NCBI RefSeq assembly: GCF_029961185.1
Contig: NZ_JASBQQ010000001.1
Location: 248,001 to 312,000, forward strand
Origin: Albidovulum aestuarii
GTDB lineage: Bacteria; Pseudomonadota; Alphaproteobacteria; Rhodobacterales; Rhodobacteraceae
Direction: 5' to 3'
Length of the DNA stretch: 64,000 nt
Shown: in pieces, positions 47,772-56,566 of the stretch
Numbering within the stretch: the stretch's first letter is position 1
Layout of the letters: the number at the start of each line of letters is the position of its first letter
The notes under the pieces: generated by a model
The model's database searches: none
What the model was told of the DNA's origin: nothing
Seen by the model: only the letters and a program-made list of their open reading frames with translations
Program-made: the position numbers and the translations under genes

Positions 47772-48668
47772 ATGTGCGGAATCGTTGGTCTCTTTATCAA
47801 AGACCCGGCGCTGGAGCCGAAGCTCGGCGAACTATTGACGGATATGCTGATCACCATGACGGATCGGGGGCCGGACAGCGCCGGCATTGCCATCTATTCG
47901 CGGCCCGATGACGGGCTTGCCAAGATCACTGTCCAGTCGGCGAACCCGAGTGCGGATTTCGCGACGCTCGACAAGGACCTAAAAGAAGCAATCGGCAAAC
48001 CCGTCGCGCTGAAGGTCAAAAGTACCCATGCGGTCATCGAATTGCCAATGAATCAGGTCGAAGCCGCGCGCTCGGCCCTTGCACATCTGTGCCCCGACGT
48101 TCGCGTGATGAGTGCGGGCGACAGCCTTGAGATTTACAAGGAGGTCGGCCTGCCCAAGGATGTGGCAGCGCGGTTTGATCTGGCCAAGATGAAGGGTACC
48201 CATGGCATCGGCCATACCCGCATGGCAACGGAATCGGCTGTGACCACGCTGGGCGCGCATCCGTTCTCCACCGGATCGGACCAGTGCCTTGTCCATAACG
48301 GCTCACTCTCGAACCACAATTCGCTGCGCCGCAAGCTGGCGCGTGAGGGCATCCAGACCGCGACTCAGAACGACACAGAGGTTGGCGCCGCGTATCTGAC
48401 CTGGAAGATGCGCGAGGGCGCGACGCTGGGCGAGGCGCTGGAATCGACCATCGACGATATCGACGGTTTCTTCACCTTCGTTGTTGGCACCAAGGACGGC
48501 TTTGGCGTCATCCGCGACCCGATCGCATGCAAGCCTGCCGTCATGGCCGAGACTGACCAGTATGTGGCCTTCGGCAGTGAATACCGCGCGCTGGTCAACC
48601 TGCCCGGGATCGACAATGCCCGTGTGTGGGAGCCCGAGCCCTCGACCGTCTATTTCTGGAATCACTGA
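47772..48668 (+). CDS. Class II glutamine amidotransferase subunit of a split glutamate-synthase-like enzyme (GlxB/MgsA type)
   Basis: This protein of about 298 residues corresponds to the glutaminase domain of GltB. It begins MCGIVGLFIKDPALEPK, with the catalytic Cys after Met removal. GTHGIGHTRMATESAVTTLGAHPFST and the glutamine-binding LVHNGSLSNHNSLRRKL follow. It would release ammonia from glutamine and pass it to the FMN subunit encoded two genes downstream. GGGAGGCGAGA precedes the ATG. A TTGACA hexamer at 47706-47711 lies in the AT-rich upstream region, but I find no matching -10 element. First gene of a four-gene operon. Confidence 0.88.
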   Translation: MCGIVGLFIKDPALEPKLGELLTDMLITMTDRGPDSAGIAIYSRPDDGLAKITVQSANPSADFATLDKDLKEAIGKPVALKVKSTHAVIELPMNQVEAARSALAHLCPDVRVMSAGDSLEIYKEVGLPKDVAARFDLAKMKGTHGIGHTRMATESAVTTLGAHPFSTGSDQCLVHNGSLSNHNSLRRKLAREGIQTATQNDTEVGAAYLTWKMREGATLGEALESTIDDIDGFFTFVVGTKDGFGVIRDPIACKPAVMAETDQYVAFGSEYRALVNLPGIDNARVWEPEPSTVYFWNH

Positions 48669-48687
48669 AAACGGGAATGCCGAGACA

Positions 48688-49383
48688 ATGAGCAAACAGA
48701 CCTTCGATCTTTCGGCCCAAAGCCTGAGAGAGCTGAACTCGGCCCTCCACGCGCTTAAGGGGCAAACCAACCAGACTGCCTGGGACATCGTCAATCCGCG
48801 CGGCTCGCATGCCATCGCGGCGGGGCTTGACGCGCCACTTGATGTGACCGTGCATGGCTCGACCGGCTATTACTGCGCCGGGATGAACAAGCATGCGACC
48901 GTGCGGATCAAGGGATCGGCCGGACCCGGCGTGGCGCAGAACATGATGTCAGGCGCCGTGATCATCGATGGTGATGCAAGCCAATATGCCGGCGCGACCG
49001 GACGCGGCGGGCTTCTGGTGATCAAGGGTAACGCCTCGTCGCGTTGCGGCATCTCAATGAAGGGCATCGATATCGTCGTGCATGGCAATATCGGCCATAT
49101 GTCGGCCTTCATGGCGCAATCGGGCAACCTTGTGGTTCTGGGCAATGCCGGGGACGCGCTGGGAGATTCGCTCTACGAAGCCCGGATGTTCGTGAGAGGT
49201 ACGGTGAAAAGCCTTGGTGCGGACTGTATCGAAAAGCAGATGCGGCCCGAACATTACGAGCTTTTGGAAGACCTGTTGCGCCGGGGCGAGGCGGAGGGCA
49301 AGGCCAAGCCGGAGGAATTCCGGCGCTATGGCTCCGCCCGCAAGCTCTACAATTTCAACATCGACAACGCCGACGCGTATTGA
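48688..49383 (+). CDS. GXGXG-motif subunit of a split glutamate-synthase-like enzyme (GlxC/MgsB type)
   Basis: This 231-residue protein corresponds to the C-terminal right-handed beta-helix (GXGXG) domain of GltB. Repeating strands with glycine turns are visible: VTVHGSTGYYCAGMNKHATVRIKGSAGPGVAQNMMSG, YAGATGRGGLLVIKGNASSRCG and VVHGNIGHMSAFMAQSGNLVVLGNAGDALGDSLYEA. Its role is structural, holding the ammonia channel together. The ATG at 48688 starts MSKQTFDLSAQSL, 19 bases after the amidotransferase stop. Confidence 0.87.
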   Translation: MSKQTFDLSAQSLRELNSALHALKGQTNQTAWDIVNPRGSHAIAAGLDAPLDVTVHGSTGYYCAGMNKHATVRIKGSAGPGVAQNMMSGAVIIDGDASQYAGATGRGGLLVIKGNASSRCGISMKGIDIVVHGNIGHMSAFMAQSGNLVVLGNAGDALGDSLYEARMFVRGTVKSLGADCIEKQMRPEHYELLEDLLRRGEAEGKAKPEEFRRYGSARKLYNFNIDNADAY

Positions 49384-49392
49384 GGCCCCGAC

Positions 49393-50721
49393 ATGACCAG
49401 CGAATTTCCGCATACCCCGCCACGCAAGAGCTATACCTTCTCGGATGCCGTCAACGCCGAGATCCGCCGCGCCGCGGCGACCGGCATCTATGATATCCGC
49501 GGTGGTGGCACCAAGCGCTTCTTGCCGCATTTCGACGATCTTCTCTTCCTCGGCGCCTCGATCAGCCGCTACCCGCTGGAGGGCTATCGCGAAAAATGCT
49601 CGACCGATGTCTGGCTCGGCACCCGCTTTGCCAAGAAGCCGATCCACCTCGATATCCCGGTTACCATCGCTGGAATGTCGTTCGGCGCGCTTTCGGGCCC
49701 GGCAAAAGAGGCGCTGGGGCGCGGCGCCTCGGCCGCAGGGACTTCGACCACCACGGGCGATGGCGGCATGACCGAGGAAGAGCGAGGCCATTCAAAGACG
49801 CTGGTCTATCAATATCTGCCCAGCCGCTACGGCATGAACCCCGATGACCTGCGCCGCGCCGATGCGATCGAGGTCGTGGTCGGTCAAGGTGCCAAGCCCG
49901 GCGGCGGCGGCATGCTTCTGGGCCAGAAAATCTCGGACCGGGTCGCGATGATGCGGAACCTGCCCAAGGGGATCGACCAGCGCTCGGCCTGCCGTCATCC
50001 CGACTGGACCGGCCCCGACGATCTGGAGATCAAGATCCTCGAGCTGCGCGAAATCACCGATTGGGAAAAACCGATCTATGTGAAGATCGGCGGCGCACGG
50101 CCCTATTATGACACCGCGCTTGCGGTGAAGGCCGGGGCCGATGTGGTGGTGCTGGACGGGATGCAGGGCGGCACGGCGGCAACGCAGGATGTCTTCATCG
50201 AGCAAGTCGGCCAGCCGATCCTGGCCTGTATTCCGCAGGCGGTAAAAGCTCTGCAGGATCTTGGCATGCACCGAAAAGTGCAGCTCATCGTCTCGGGCGG
50301 CATCCGCACCGGCGCCGATGTGGCCAAGGCCATGGCGCTTGGCGCTGATGCCGTCGCCATCGGAACGGCGGCGCTCATTGCGCTCGGCGACAACGATCCG
50401 GCCTTCGAGGCCGAGTACCAGAAGCTCGGTACCACCGCCGGTGCCTATGACGACTGGCACGAGGGTAAAGACCCGGTCGGCATCACCACCCAGGATTCCG
50501 AGCTATACAATCGTTTTGATCCGGTTCTGGGCGGGCGGCGGCTCAAGAACTACCTCAAGGTGATGACGCTTGAGGCGCAAACTATCGCACGGGCCTGCGG
50601 CAAGAACCATCTGCACAATCTCGAACCCGAGGACCTTTGCGCCCTGACGCTGGAAGCCGCCGCCATGGCGCGTGTGCCGCTGGCGGGCACCGACTGGTAT
50701 CCGGGAAAGAACGGCTTGTAA
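49393..50721 (+). CDS. FMN-binding glutamate synthase-like subunit (GlxD/MgsC type)
   Basis: This 442-residue protein corresponds to the synthase (FMN, TIM-barrel) domain of GltB. IAGMSFGALSGPAKEALGRGASAAGTSTTTGDGGMTEEER, VGQGAKPGGGGMLLGQKIS, YVKIGGARPYYDTALAVKAGADVVVLDGMQGGTAATQDVFIE and the phosphate-binding VSGGIRTGADVAKAMALGADAVAIGTAAL are all present. It would combine ammonia with a 2-oxo acid, giving glutamate, or join methylamine-derived groups if this is N-methylglutamate synthase. It lies 9 bases after the GXGXG gene. Confidence 0.88.
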   Translation: MTSEFPHTPPRKSYTFSDAVNAEIRRAAATGIYDIRGGGTKRFLPHFDDLLFLGASISRYPLEGYREKCSTDVWLGTRFAKKPIHLDIPVTIAGMSFGALSGPAKEALGRGASAAGTSTTTGDGGMTEEERGHSKTLVYQYLPSRYGMNPDDLRRADAIEVVVGQGAKPGGGGMLLGQKISDRVAMMRNLPKGIDQRSACRHPDWTGPDDLEIKILELREITDWEKPIYVKIGGARPYYDTALAVKAGADVVVLDGMQGGTAATQDVFIEQVGQPILACIPQAVKALQDLGMHRKVQLIVSGGIRTGADVAKAMALGADAVAIGTAALIALGDNDPAFEAEYQKLGTTAGAYDDWHEGKDPVGITTQDSELYNRFDPVLGGRRLKNYLKVMTLEAQTIARACGKNHLHNLEPEDLCALTLEAAAMARVPLAGTDWYPGKNGL

Positions 50722-50753
50722 GCCGCCACAGACGAACAGGGAGGAAAAAGAAA

Positions 50754-52082
50754 ATGGTCAAGGACCTGGCGAGATTTGCCAAGGAAAACGGCGTCAAATA
50801 CTTCATGATCTCCTACACGGACCTCTTTGGCGGCCAGCGCGCCAAGCTGGTCCCGGCCGAGGCCATCGCCGATATGCAGGAGGATGGCGCGGGCTTTGCG
50901 GGTTTTGCCACCTGGCTCGACCTGACGCCAGCTCATCCCGACATGCTAGCCGTGCCCGACTCCTCGTCGGTCATCCAGCTGCCGTGGAAGCCCGAAGTCT
51001 CCTGGCTTGCGTCGAACTGCGTGATGGAGGGCAAGGGCGTCGCCCAGGCGCCGCGCAACGTGCTCGGCCGCCTGATCGACGAGGCCGCAGCCGAGGGCCT
51101 GCATGTCAAGACCGGGATCGAGGCGGAGTTCTTCCTGCTGACCCCGGACGGCAAGGAAATCAGCGACCCCTTCGATACCGCCGATAAGCCCTGCTACGAC
51201 CAGCAGGCGGTCATGCGCCGCTATGATGTGATCAAGGAAATCTGCGATTACATGCTGCAACTCGGCTGGGGCCCCTACCAGAACGACCACGAGGACGCGA
51301 ATGGCCAGTTCGAGATGAACTGGAACTACGACGATGCGATGGTCACCGCCGACAAGCATTCCTTCTTTAAGTTCATGACCAAGTCGGTGGCCGAAAAGCA
51401 CGGGTTCCGCGCCACCTTCATGCCCAAGCCGATCGAGGGGCTGACCGGAAATGGCTGCCACGCCCATATCTCGGTCTGGGACGCACCGGGCGCCAAGTCC
51501 AAGACAAATGTCTTTGCCGGCAAGGGCGATGGCCCAACCGGCGAGGTCGGCCTGTCAGAGCGCGGCAAATGGTTCCTTGGCGGGATCATGAAACATGCGA
51601 GCGCCCTTGCGGCGATCACCAACCCGACGGTCAACAGCTACAAGCGCATCAACGCGCCGCGCACCATGTCGGGGGCTACTTGGGCGCCGAATACGGTGAC
51701 CTGGACCGGCAACAACCGCACCCATATGGTGCGTGTCCCCGGGCCCGGCCGGTTCGAACTGCGGCTGCCCGACGGTGCGGCGAACCCCTACCTGCTGCAG
51801 GCCGTTATCATCGCCGCCGGGCTCGACGGCATCCGCAGCAAGGCCGATCCGGGCCGCCGCTGGGATATCGACATGTATACCGAAGGCCATAAGGTTCGCG
51901 GCGCGCCCAAACTGCCGCTGAACATGCTTGATGCGCTGCGCGAATACGACAAGGACAAGTCGTTGAAGGCGGCAATGGGCGAGGAATTCTCTTCAGCCTA
52001 CCTCAAGCTCAAGCACAAGGAATGGAACAGCTTCGTATCCCACTTCACGCGGTGGGAACACGATCACACGCTGGATATCTGA
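50754..52082 (+). CDS. glnT: Type III glutamine synthetase-like ligase (GlnT / gamma-glutamylmethylamide synthetase)
   Basis: This 442-residue ATP-dependent ligase of the glutamine synthetase fold has ISYTDLFGGQRAKLVPA and the catalytic-site strands EAEFFLLTPDGKE and DANGQFEMNWNYDDA. GLTGNGCHAHISVWD, the ATP/glutamate-binding NSYKRINAPRTMSGATWAPNTVTWTGNNRTHMVRVPGPGRFELRLPDGAANPYLLQA and a C-terminal STAYLKLKH-like helix follow. GGGAGG precedes the ATG. The family includes GlnT, and GmaS of the methylamine pathway. The two cannot be separated with certainty here. It is the last gene of the operon, followed by a strong terminator. Confidence 0.88.
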   Translation: MVKDLARFAKENGVKYFMISYTDLFGGQRAKLVPAEAIADMQEDGAGFAGFATWLDLTPAHPDMLAVPDSSSVIQLPWKPEVSWLASNCVMEGKGVAQAPRNVLGRLIDEAAAEGLHVKTGIEAEFFLLTPDGKEISDPFDTADKPCYDQQAVMRRYDVIKEICDYMLQLGWGPYQNDHEDANGQFEMNWNYDDAMVTADKHSFFKFMTKSVAEKHGFRATFMPKPIEGLTGNGCHAHISVWDAPGAKSKTNVFAGKGDGPTGEVGLSERGKWFLGGIMKHASALAAITNPTVNSYKRINAPRTMSGATWAPNTVTWTGNNRTHMVRVPGPGRFELRLPDGAANPYLLQAVIIAAGLDGIRSKADPGRRWDIDMYTEGHKVRGAPKLPLNMLDALREYDKDKSLKAAMGEEFSSAYLKLKHKEWNSFVSHFTRWEHDHTLDI

Positions 52083-52105
52083 CACCTACCTCCCCGCGTA
52101 CCTCC

Positions 52106-52130
52106 GCCGCCCTTTCGGGCGGCGTTTTTT
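52106..52130 (+). terminator. Rho-independent terminator of the GOGAT-like/glnT operon
   Basis: GCCGCCC (52106-52112), loop TTTC, GGGCGGC (52117-52123), then G and six T. A classic intrinsic terminator 23 bases after the glnT stop. Confidence 0.93.
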
Positions 52131-52245
52131 GTGTGGATTTGTGACTCCAGGTGGCTCAATTGATGGTGTGGATGCCCCCATCGGGCGGTATCGCAATGTG
52201 CCAATGTGATGAGTGTTGAAGCCGTCACAGAAGGAGAGAGCATCC

Positions 52246-52587
52246 ATGTCCGAGGTTACGATTGTCGGGATCGATCTGGCAAAATGTAGTTTCCACCTGC
52301 ACAGTGTCGACCGCATCGGGTCCGTCGTATTTCGCAAGAGGTTTTCCCGCGGCCATTAGCTAGGGTTTGTGTCGCAGGTTCCGCGATGTGTCATCGCCAT
52401 GGACGCGTGCGCGACGGCGCATCACTGGGGGCGCGAGTTCGCGATGCTCGGACACGAAGTGCACCTGATACCACCGGTCTATGTGAAGCCGATCGTGAAG
52501 AGGCTGAAGAATGACTCCGCCGATGCCGAGGCGATCGTCGTTGCCGCTCTGCTTCCAACCATGCGCTTCGTCACATCGAAGACGGAG
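52246..52587 (+). pseudogene. IS110 family transposase, truncated and with a nonsense codon
   Basis: From an ATG with AAGGAGAG upstream, the frame gives MSEVTIVGIDLAKCSFHLHSVDRIGSVVF with the first catalytic Asp of the DEDD domain. It then meets TAG at 52357-52359 and resumes with VIAMDACATAHHWGREFAMLGHEVHLIPPVYVKPIVKRLKNDSADAEAIVVAALLPTMRFV. The homology stops abruptly at 52588, where an IS21-type end begins. The C-terminal domain is missing. Confidence 0.85.
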
Positions 52588-52983
52588 TGTCAATTGGCTT
52601 GCAAAACTGACCCCCTTGCGTCGGCGAGATCAGGCGCGGTTCTTAAAGCACCAGGAGTCATTGCCGGTCTCGATGATCTCGCAGTGGCGGGTGAGCCGGT
52701 CGAGCAACGCGGCGGTCATCTTGGCGTCGCCGAAAACGGAAGGCCATTCGCCGAAGGCGAGATTGTTGGTGACCATGACCGAGGTGCGTGCGTAGAGGCT
52801 GCTGATGAAGTGGAAGAGGAGTTGTCCGCCGGCCTGCGCGAAGGGCAGATAGCCGAGTTCGTCGAGGATGACGAAGTCGAGACGGGTGAGATAGTCCGCA
52901 AGCCGGCCCGGCTTGCCAGCGCGGGTCTCCGCCTGCCTCAGCGCAAACGCACTCTGTTCGTCCGTGAATCGTTTCTTCGGCAT
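52588..52983 (-). pseudogene. Remnant of an IS21 element (istB 3' part) fused to the start of an IS3 family orfA
   Basis: The IS21-type end TGTCAATTGGCTTGCAAAAC begins at 52588. On the minus strand an open frame of 117 codons starts [20 protein letters not shown], typical of the first residues of IS3 family OrfA. It switches near residue 23 into the C-terminal half of an IstB ATPase ([24 protein letters not shown]...[10 protein letters not shown]). The orfA ribosome-binding site (AAGGAGAGGAG) is kept. Walker A is absent. Deletion between two elements is the simplest origin. Confidence 0.8.
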
Positions 52984-53102
52984 CTGGGCACTCCTCTCCT
53001 TCCGGAAATGTGCCTGAAAATTCGCACTCGGTTCGGATCAGTTTTCTGGGTCAAGACCCCTATCTTAGTGAAAGCCCAAATCGGTGGCCCAGACACAGGG
53101 GG

Positions 53103-53288
53103 CTAGAGTCAGGACTCACAACCAATAGATGACGGTCGCGGCCAGAGCGCAGGCCGAGAGGAACAGGATCGGGCAGCGGTCGTAGCGGGTGGCGATGCGC
53201 CGCCAGTCCTTCAAGCGAGCGAACATGTTCCTCTCGGCCTGCGCTCTGGCCGCGACCGTCATCTATTGGTTGTGAGTCCTGACTCTAG
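53103..53288. repeat. Perfect 62-bp inverted repeat with a 62-base centre
   Basis: Bases 53103-53164 are the exact reverse complement of 53227-53288, starting CTAGAGTCAGGACTCACAAC and ending at CTGACTCTAG. The centre is 53165-53226. The left arm and centre encode the end of an IS5 family transposase on the minus strand. The right arm is an inverted copy of that end, so the structure is a fold-back of one IS end. A GGATTCA/TGAATCC dyad at 53376-53394 nearby may be another IS end. The rest of 52984-53521 has no gene. Confidence 0.92.
53116..53226 (-). pseudogene. C-terminal end of an IS5 family transposase
   Basis: On the minus strand the 36 codons read MFARLKDWRRIATRYDRCPILFLSACALAATVIYWL and stop. 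This is the very C-terminus of IS5 (IS427 group) DDE transposases, which contains the catalytic-region RLK..RRIATRYDR. The upstream sequence is the inverted copy of its own end, so nothing else of the gene is left. Confidence 0.78.
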
Positions 53289-53521
53289 ACACTTGAGCAC
53301 TTCATTGTAGCTTGGCCTGTTCTTGGTCCTGTACATCGTAGGTGTAGATCTGCTCATGCACCCAGCTACCACGCTGGATTCACGAGATGAATCCCTCACG
53401 GGATTTCTGGAACAGAGTCCGTTGGCATGTAATGACGAACTGATTTAGATTCTCCCGACCAAATCGCACCAAAAAGCAGTGCATTTTTTGCTGGCTGTGC
53501 CAAAGATGGAGTTCTTGTATT

Positions 53522-54451
53522 ATGTCACAAGAAGTGGAGCCGAAGACTGGTAAACGGTTTGCGCAATCATTGGATTGGAAACTTATCCGCATGTTCCACA
53601 ATATTGCTCGGGCCGGTGGTGTGTCGGAAGCTGCCCGTCAGATAAACAAAGGCCAGCCAACAGTTAGCATGGCACTTCACCGACTTGAAGAGCATCTCAA
53701 TACTTCTCTATGTAAACGTGGTCCGGGGGGGTTTGAGCTAACTGAGTCCGGCAAGATAGTCGCAGACGTCAGCGAACAGATTTTTGATGCGATCAGCAGA
53801 ATTCCCAATACGCTCAATCAGGCGGTCGAAGAACTTCGTGGGCGGGTTCGGATTCAGATGATCACAAATTTGGTGAACGACAGGTTAAATCGTCCATTAA
53901 AGAATTTCCACAACGACCACCCAAACGTTGAGCTGTTTATCGCCATTTCCACTTGGGACGTTATCCAACGAAATGTCATGCGAAATGAAGTTGAAGCAGG
54001 CATTGGACCGGCAAGTCAGCATCTTCCTGATCTTTGTTACGAGTTGCTTTTTTCTGAGGTCTACATACCGTATTGCGGTAGATCGCATCCGCTCTATGGG
54101 AAAGAGATATCGTCCCCTTCTCAATTGGCGATGCACAGACACATTCTGACTGGTGCTGATGAACCTCTTGAGTTGATCAAGTTCAGACAGAAATGGGGGC
54201 TCGGAAAGCAGATTGCAGGTTTGTCTGAACATCTTGAAGAAGCTCGGCGTCTGACAGAGCTGGGTGTTGGTGTTTGCTTTTTGCCCACAGCTTTCGCTGC
54301 ATCGGCTGTTCGCCAAGGTAGCTTGCACGAATTGATGGATGAAAAGCACGCTCCGGTTTCGAACATATATTTGATCACGAACCCGAAAGCTCCTTTTAAT
54401 CGGGTGCAAAACGCCCTGATAGAGTATTTCCGCAAGGAAATTGTAGCTTAG
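53522..54451 (+). CDS. LysR-type transcriptional regulator
   Basis: This 309-residue regulator has an N-terminal winged HTH (LDWKLIRMFHNIARAGGVSEAARQINKGQPTVSMALHRLEEHLNTSLCKRGPGGFELTESGKIV). A periplasmic-binding-protein-like effector domain follows (about 105-305). The gene is AT-richer than the chromosome. It is flanked by IS debris on both sides, and no neighbouring gene is an obvious target. It may have come in with a lost metabolic gene, or it may act on the GOGAT-like/glnT operon upstream. Confidence 0.9.
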   Translation: MSQEVEPKTGKRFAQSLDWKLIRMFHNIARAGGVSEAARQINKGQPTVSMALHRLEEHLNTSLCKRGPGGFELTESGKIVADVSEQIFDAISRIPNTLNQAVEELRGRVRIQMITNLVNDRLNRPLKNFHNDHPNVELFIAISTWDVIQRNVMRNEVEAGIGPASQHLPDLCYELLFSEVYIPYCGRSHPLYGKEISSPSQLAMHRHILTGADEPLELIKFRQKWGLGKQIAGLSEHLEEARRLTELGVGVCFLPTAFAASAVRQGSLHELMDEKHAPVSNIYLITNPKAPFNRVQNALIEYFRKEIVA

Positions 54452-54508
54452 CAACTTTATTGTTCAGAGTGTAACATGATCGATCTGGCGAGACACCGGT
54501 TTGTTTGA

Positions 54509-54741
54509 TTATAGCTTCTCTCTGAGGGCTTCGTAAGGCGTCTTGCCGTTGTTGACCTGCCACTGAACTTTCATCCAGCGGCGATCAGAGCCTTGGCCGT
54601 TTCAGTTACGCCATCAGGCGCGGGTTGAGCAACCGGCGGAGACGCGCAGCCCATATCGAGCGAAGCCTCGGAGCCGGTTGCGGTGAGGTCTTGGGCGAAG
54701 GCCGCCGGGGTTTGGTAGCCGAGCGAAGAGTGCGGCGGATC
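54509..54741 (-). pseudogene. Two adjacent transposase 3' fragments (IS3-like)
   Basis: On the minus strand 54509-54570 encodes RWMKVQWQVNNGKTPYEALREKL and a stop, the C-terminus of an IS481/IS3-type transposase. Directly beside it, 54571-54741 encodes PPHSSLGYQTPAAFAQDL..., the end of an IS3 family OrfB with an odd C-terminal extension to LIAAG. Both lack everything upstream. The surrounding 54452-54885 holds no intact gene. Confidence 0.7.
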
Positions 54742-54885
54742 TCTCGCTGATCGCTGGTCATGAAATACATCCTCCCTCTCCGAAACGGAGATTATCGAAG
54801 ATGTCTCGCTGAATCGTACAATCCCACAACTTGGCGCAGTTTGATGACGGCCAGCCAACTTCTCGCGGCTTCTTCCCGCATTAAT

Positions 54886-55533
54886 TCATCTTGCCTGCGG
54901 GTAGGCGATGATTGACAAGAAACGGGCCGGCAGCTTGTGAAGCTTTCTCGGCCCGTGCGGTGCGTCCGCGTCGAAAAAAAGCGTATCGCCGGGCCCCAGC
55001 CGATAGGTGTTCTGCCCATGACGGTATTCGATCTCTCCTTCAAGCAGGTAGAGCGTTTCGACCCCTTCGTGCTGAAAGGTCGGGAAGACGTCGGATTCCG
55101 AGGTCAGAGTTATCAAGTAAGGCTCCACCTGGATGCCGAAGGAGTTTTGCCCGAGATGGCCCAAGAGCTTGTATTGATGCCCCGCACGAGTACCCTGGCG
55201 CTCGATCTCGAGCCCCTCGCCGCTTTTTGTATGCACGGCCTCTTGCACGTCCTCGAAACGGCGAAAGAACAGTGTCAACGGGACGTTTAGGGCATACGAA
55301 AGGCTTTGCAGCGTCGACAGCGATGGCGAGATGTTTCCGTTCTCAATTTTCGACAACATGCCAATCGAAAGGCCGGTCCGTTTGGCAAGGACGGCAACCG
55401 TCATGCCAGCTTGATGACGAAATGCACGAATTTCGCCGCCGATCGCGATCTCGAGCACGTTCTCACGCTCTCCGCGCGCTCGATGTGGATCCTGCGCCAG
55501 TTTCGAAGCATTCATCTCCAGCTCCTTCAACAT
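54886..55533 (-). CDS. XRE family regulator with C-terminal cupin domain
   Basis: This 215-residue regulator has an HTH (about 30-85: EIRAFRHQAGMTVAVLAKRTGLSIGMLSKIENGNISPSLSTLQSLSYALNVPLTLFFR). A C-terminal cupin barrel follows (QHEGVETLYLLEGEIEYRHGQNTYRLGPGDTLFFDADAPHGPRKL), with the His/Glu metal-type ligands. Such HTH-cupin proteins often sense small metabolites such as polyamines or amino acids and usually repress adjacent catabolic genes. Here its natural neighbours have been displaced by IS elements. An ATG six codons downstream (MNASKLAQ) is an alternative start. Confidence 0.9.
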   Translation of the reverse strand: MLKELEMNASKLAQDPHRARGERENVLEIAIGGEIRAFRHQAGMTVAVLAKRTGLSIGMLSKIENGNISPSLSTLQSLSYALNVPLTLFFRRFEDVQEAVHTKSGEGLEIERQGTRAGHQYKLLGHLGQNSFGIQVEPYLITLTSESDVFPTFQHEGVETLYLLEGEIEYRHGQNTYRLGPGDTLFFDADAPHGPRKLHKLPARFLSIIAYPQAR

Positions 55534-55695
55534 ATCACGGTGTCGACGAAAAATGCCTTGGCGACCGCAGAAAAGCGTTTCATTTAACCAGAAACCTGTG
55601 GTTATTTTCTAAGAATGCCAGAGCAGAGCCTCTTTTATTTATTACTAATATCGAACTGCCAGAAGTTCAATCGCCCATGACCGGTAACGATTCTG

Positions 55696-56440
55696 TCGCA
55701 AACTTCTGCATTGAGCAGAACAGGACTTTGATCTCTTCCTGCTTTGCGGCCAATGCCACGAACTGGGCAAATGGGCACAATCCTGGCGTCAGCTGACCCT
55801 TGCGGATCATATTCGCCACCTCGATGCCCTCGAGTGTGGCTGAGACTGATGCGAAGGACTTGAAGCCAAGCATGTGCCGGATCCGCTTCTTGATCGTTCG
55901 GTAATCCTGCTCGACCATGTTGTTCAGATAATTTATCCGGACCATCTCGATCAGGATCTGACATCCAAAGCTCCGCAGCATGCGGTTGACCGCGTTGAGG
56001 CTTGCGGTGTTGGCTCCGCTGCGGTCAATGACGATCTTGCAAGGCAGGCCGTTCACCTCCAAGGCCCGGGCAAAGAACTTGGTCGCCGCTAGTTTATAGT
56101 GGCGCTTCGACAGCATCAAGTCCAGGATTTTGCCGAACTTGTCGACTGCTCGGTATAGCTAAACCCACTCGCCATTCACCCGGATATAGGTTTCATCCAT
56201 CTACTAAGAACGATCTGCCGGAGACTTCCGGCGATGTGCTTCTGCGGCAATCTGCGGGGAATACTTGGCGACCCAACGATTGGGCGTCGCTTGCTCCACC
56301 GGCACGCCGCGCTCCCCGAGGATCTCTTCTAGGTCCCGGTACAACACCGTGTGCGAACGCAGAAGAAGACAGCGAAAGGGATGGCCTCCTTCGGCAACCG
56401 AGCGCCTTTGGACGATTTCATCTTACGCCCACCAGAAGGC
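55696..56440 (-). pseudogene. Broken IS6 family transposase
   Basis: On the minus strand the N-terminal part (YRDLEEILGERGVPVEQATPNRWVAKYSPQI) is in a different frame from the preceding start region. Stop codons follow before MDETYIRVNGEWV and right after it. The C-terminal half is open (LYRAVDKFGKILDLMLSKRHYKLAATKFFARAL, IVIDRSGANTASLNAVNRML, YLNNMVEQDYRTIKKRIRHMLGFKSFASVSATLEGIE) and carries the second Asp and the Glu of the DDE triad. Several inactivating changes make it a pseudogene. Confidence 0.85.
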
Positions 56441-56566
56441 GCCCCAACCTACCGGGACCCTCGATCCTCCAGCACACTTCGGTCAAGATTGTGAACGGCG
56501 GAGCAATACTCGGCCACGGTAGCGGCGGCGCAGTGCGGTCGCGGGCGGCGCAAAAGTCGTCCACTT

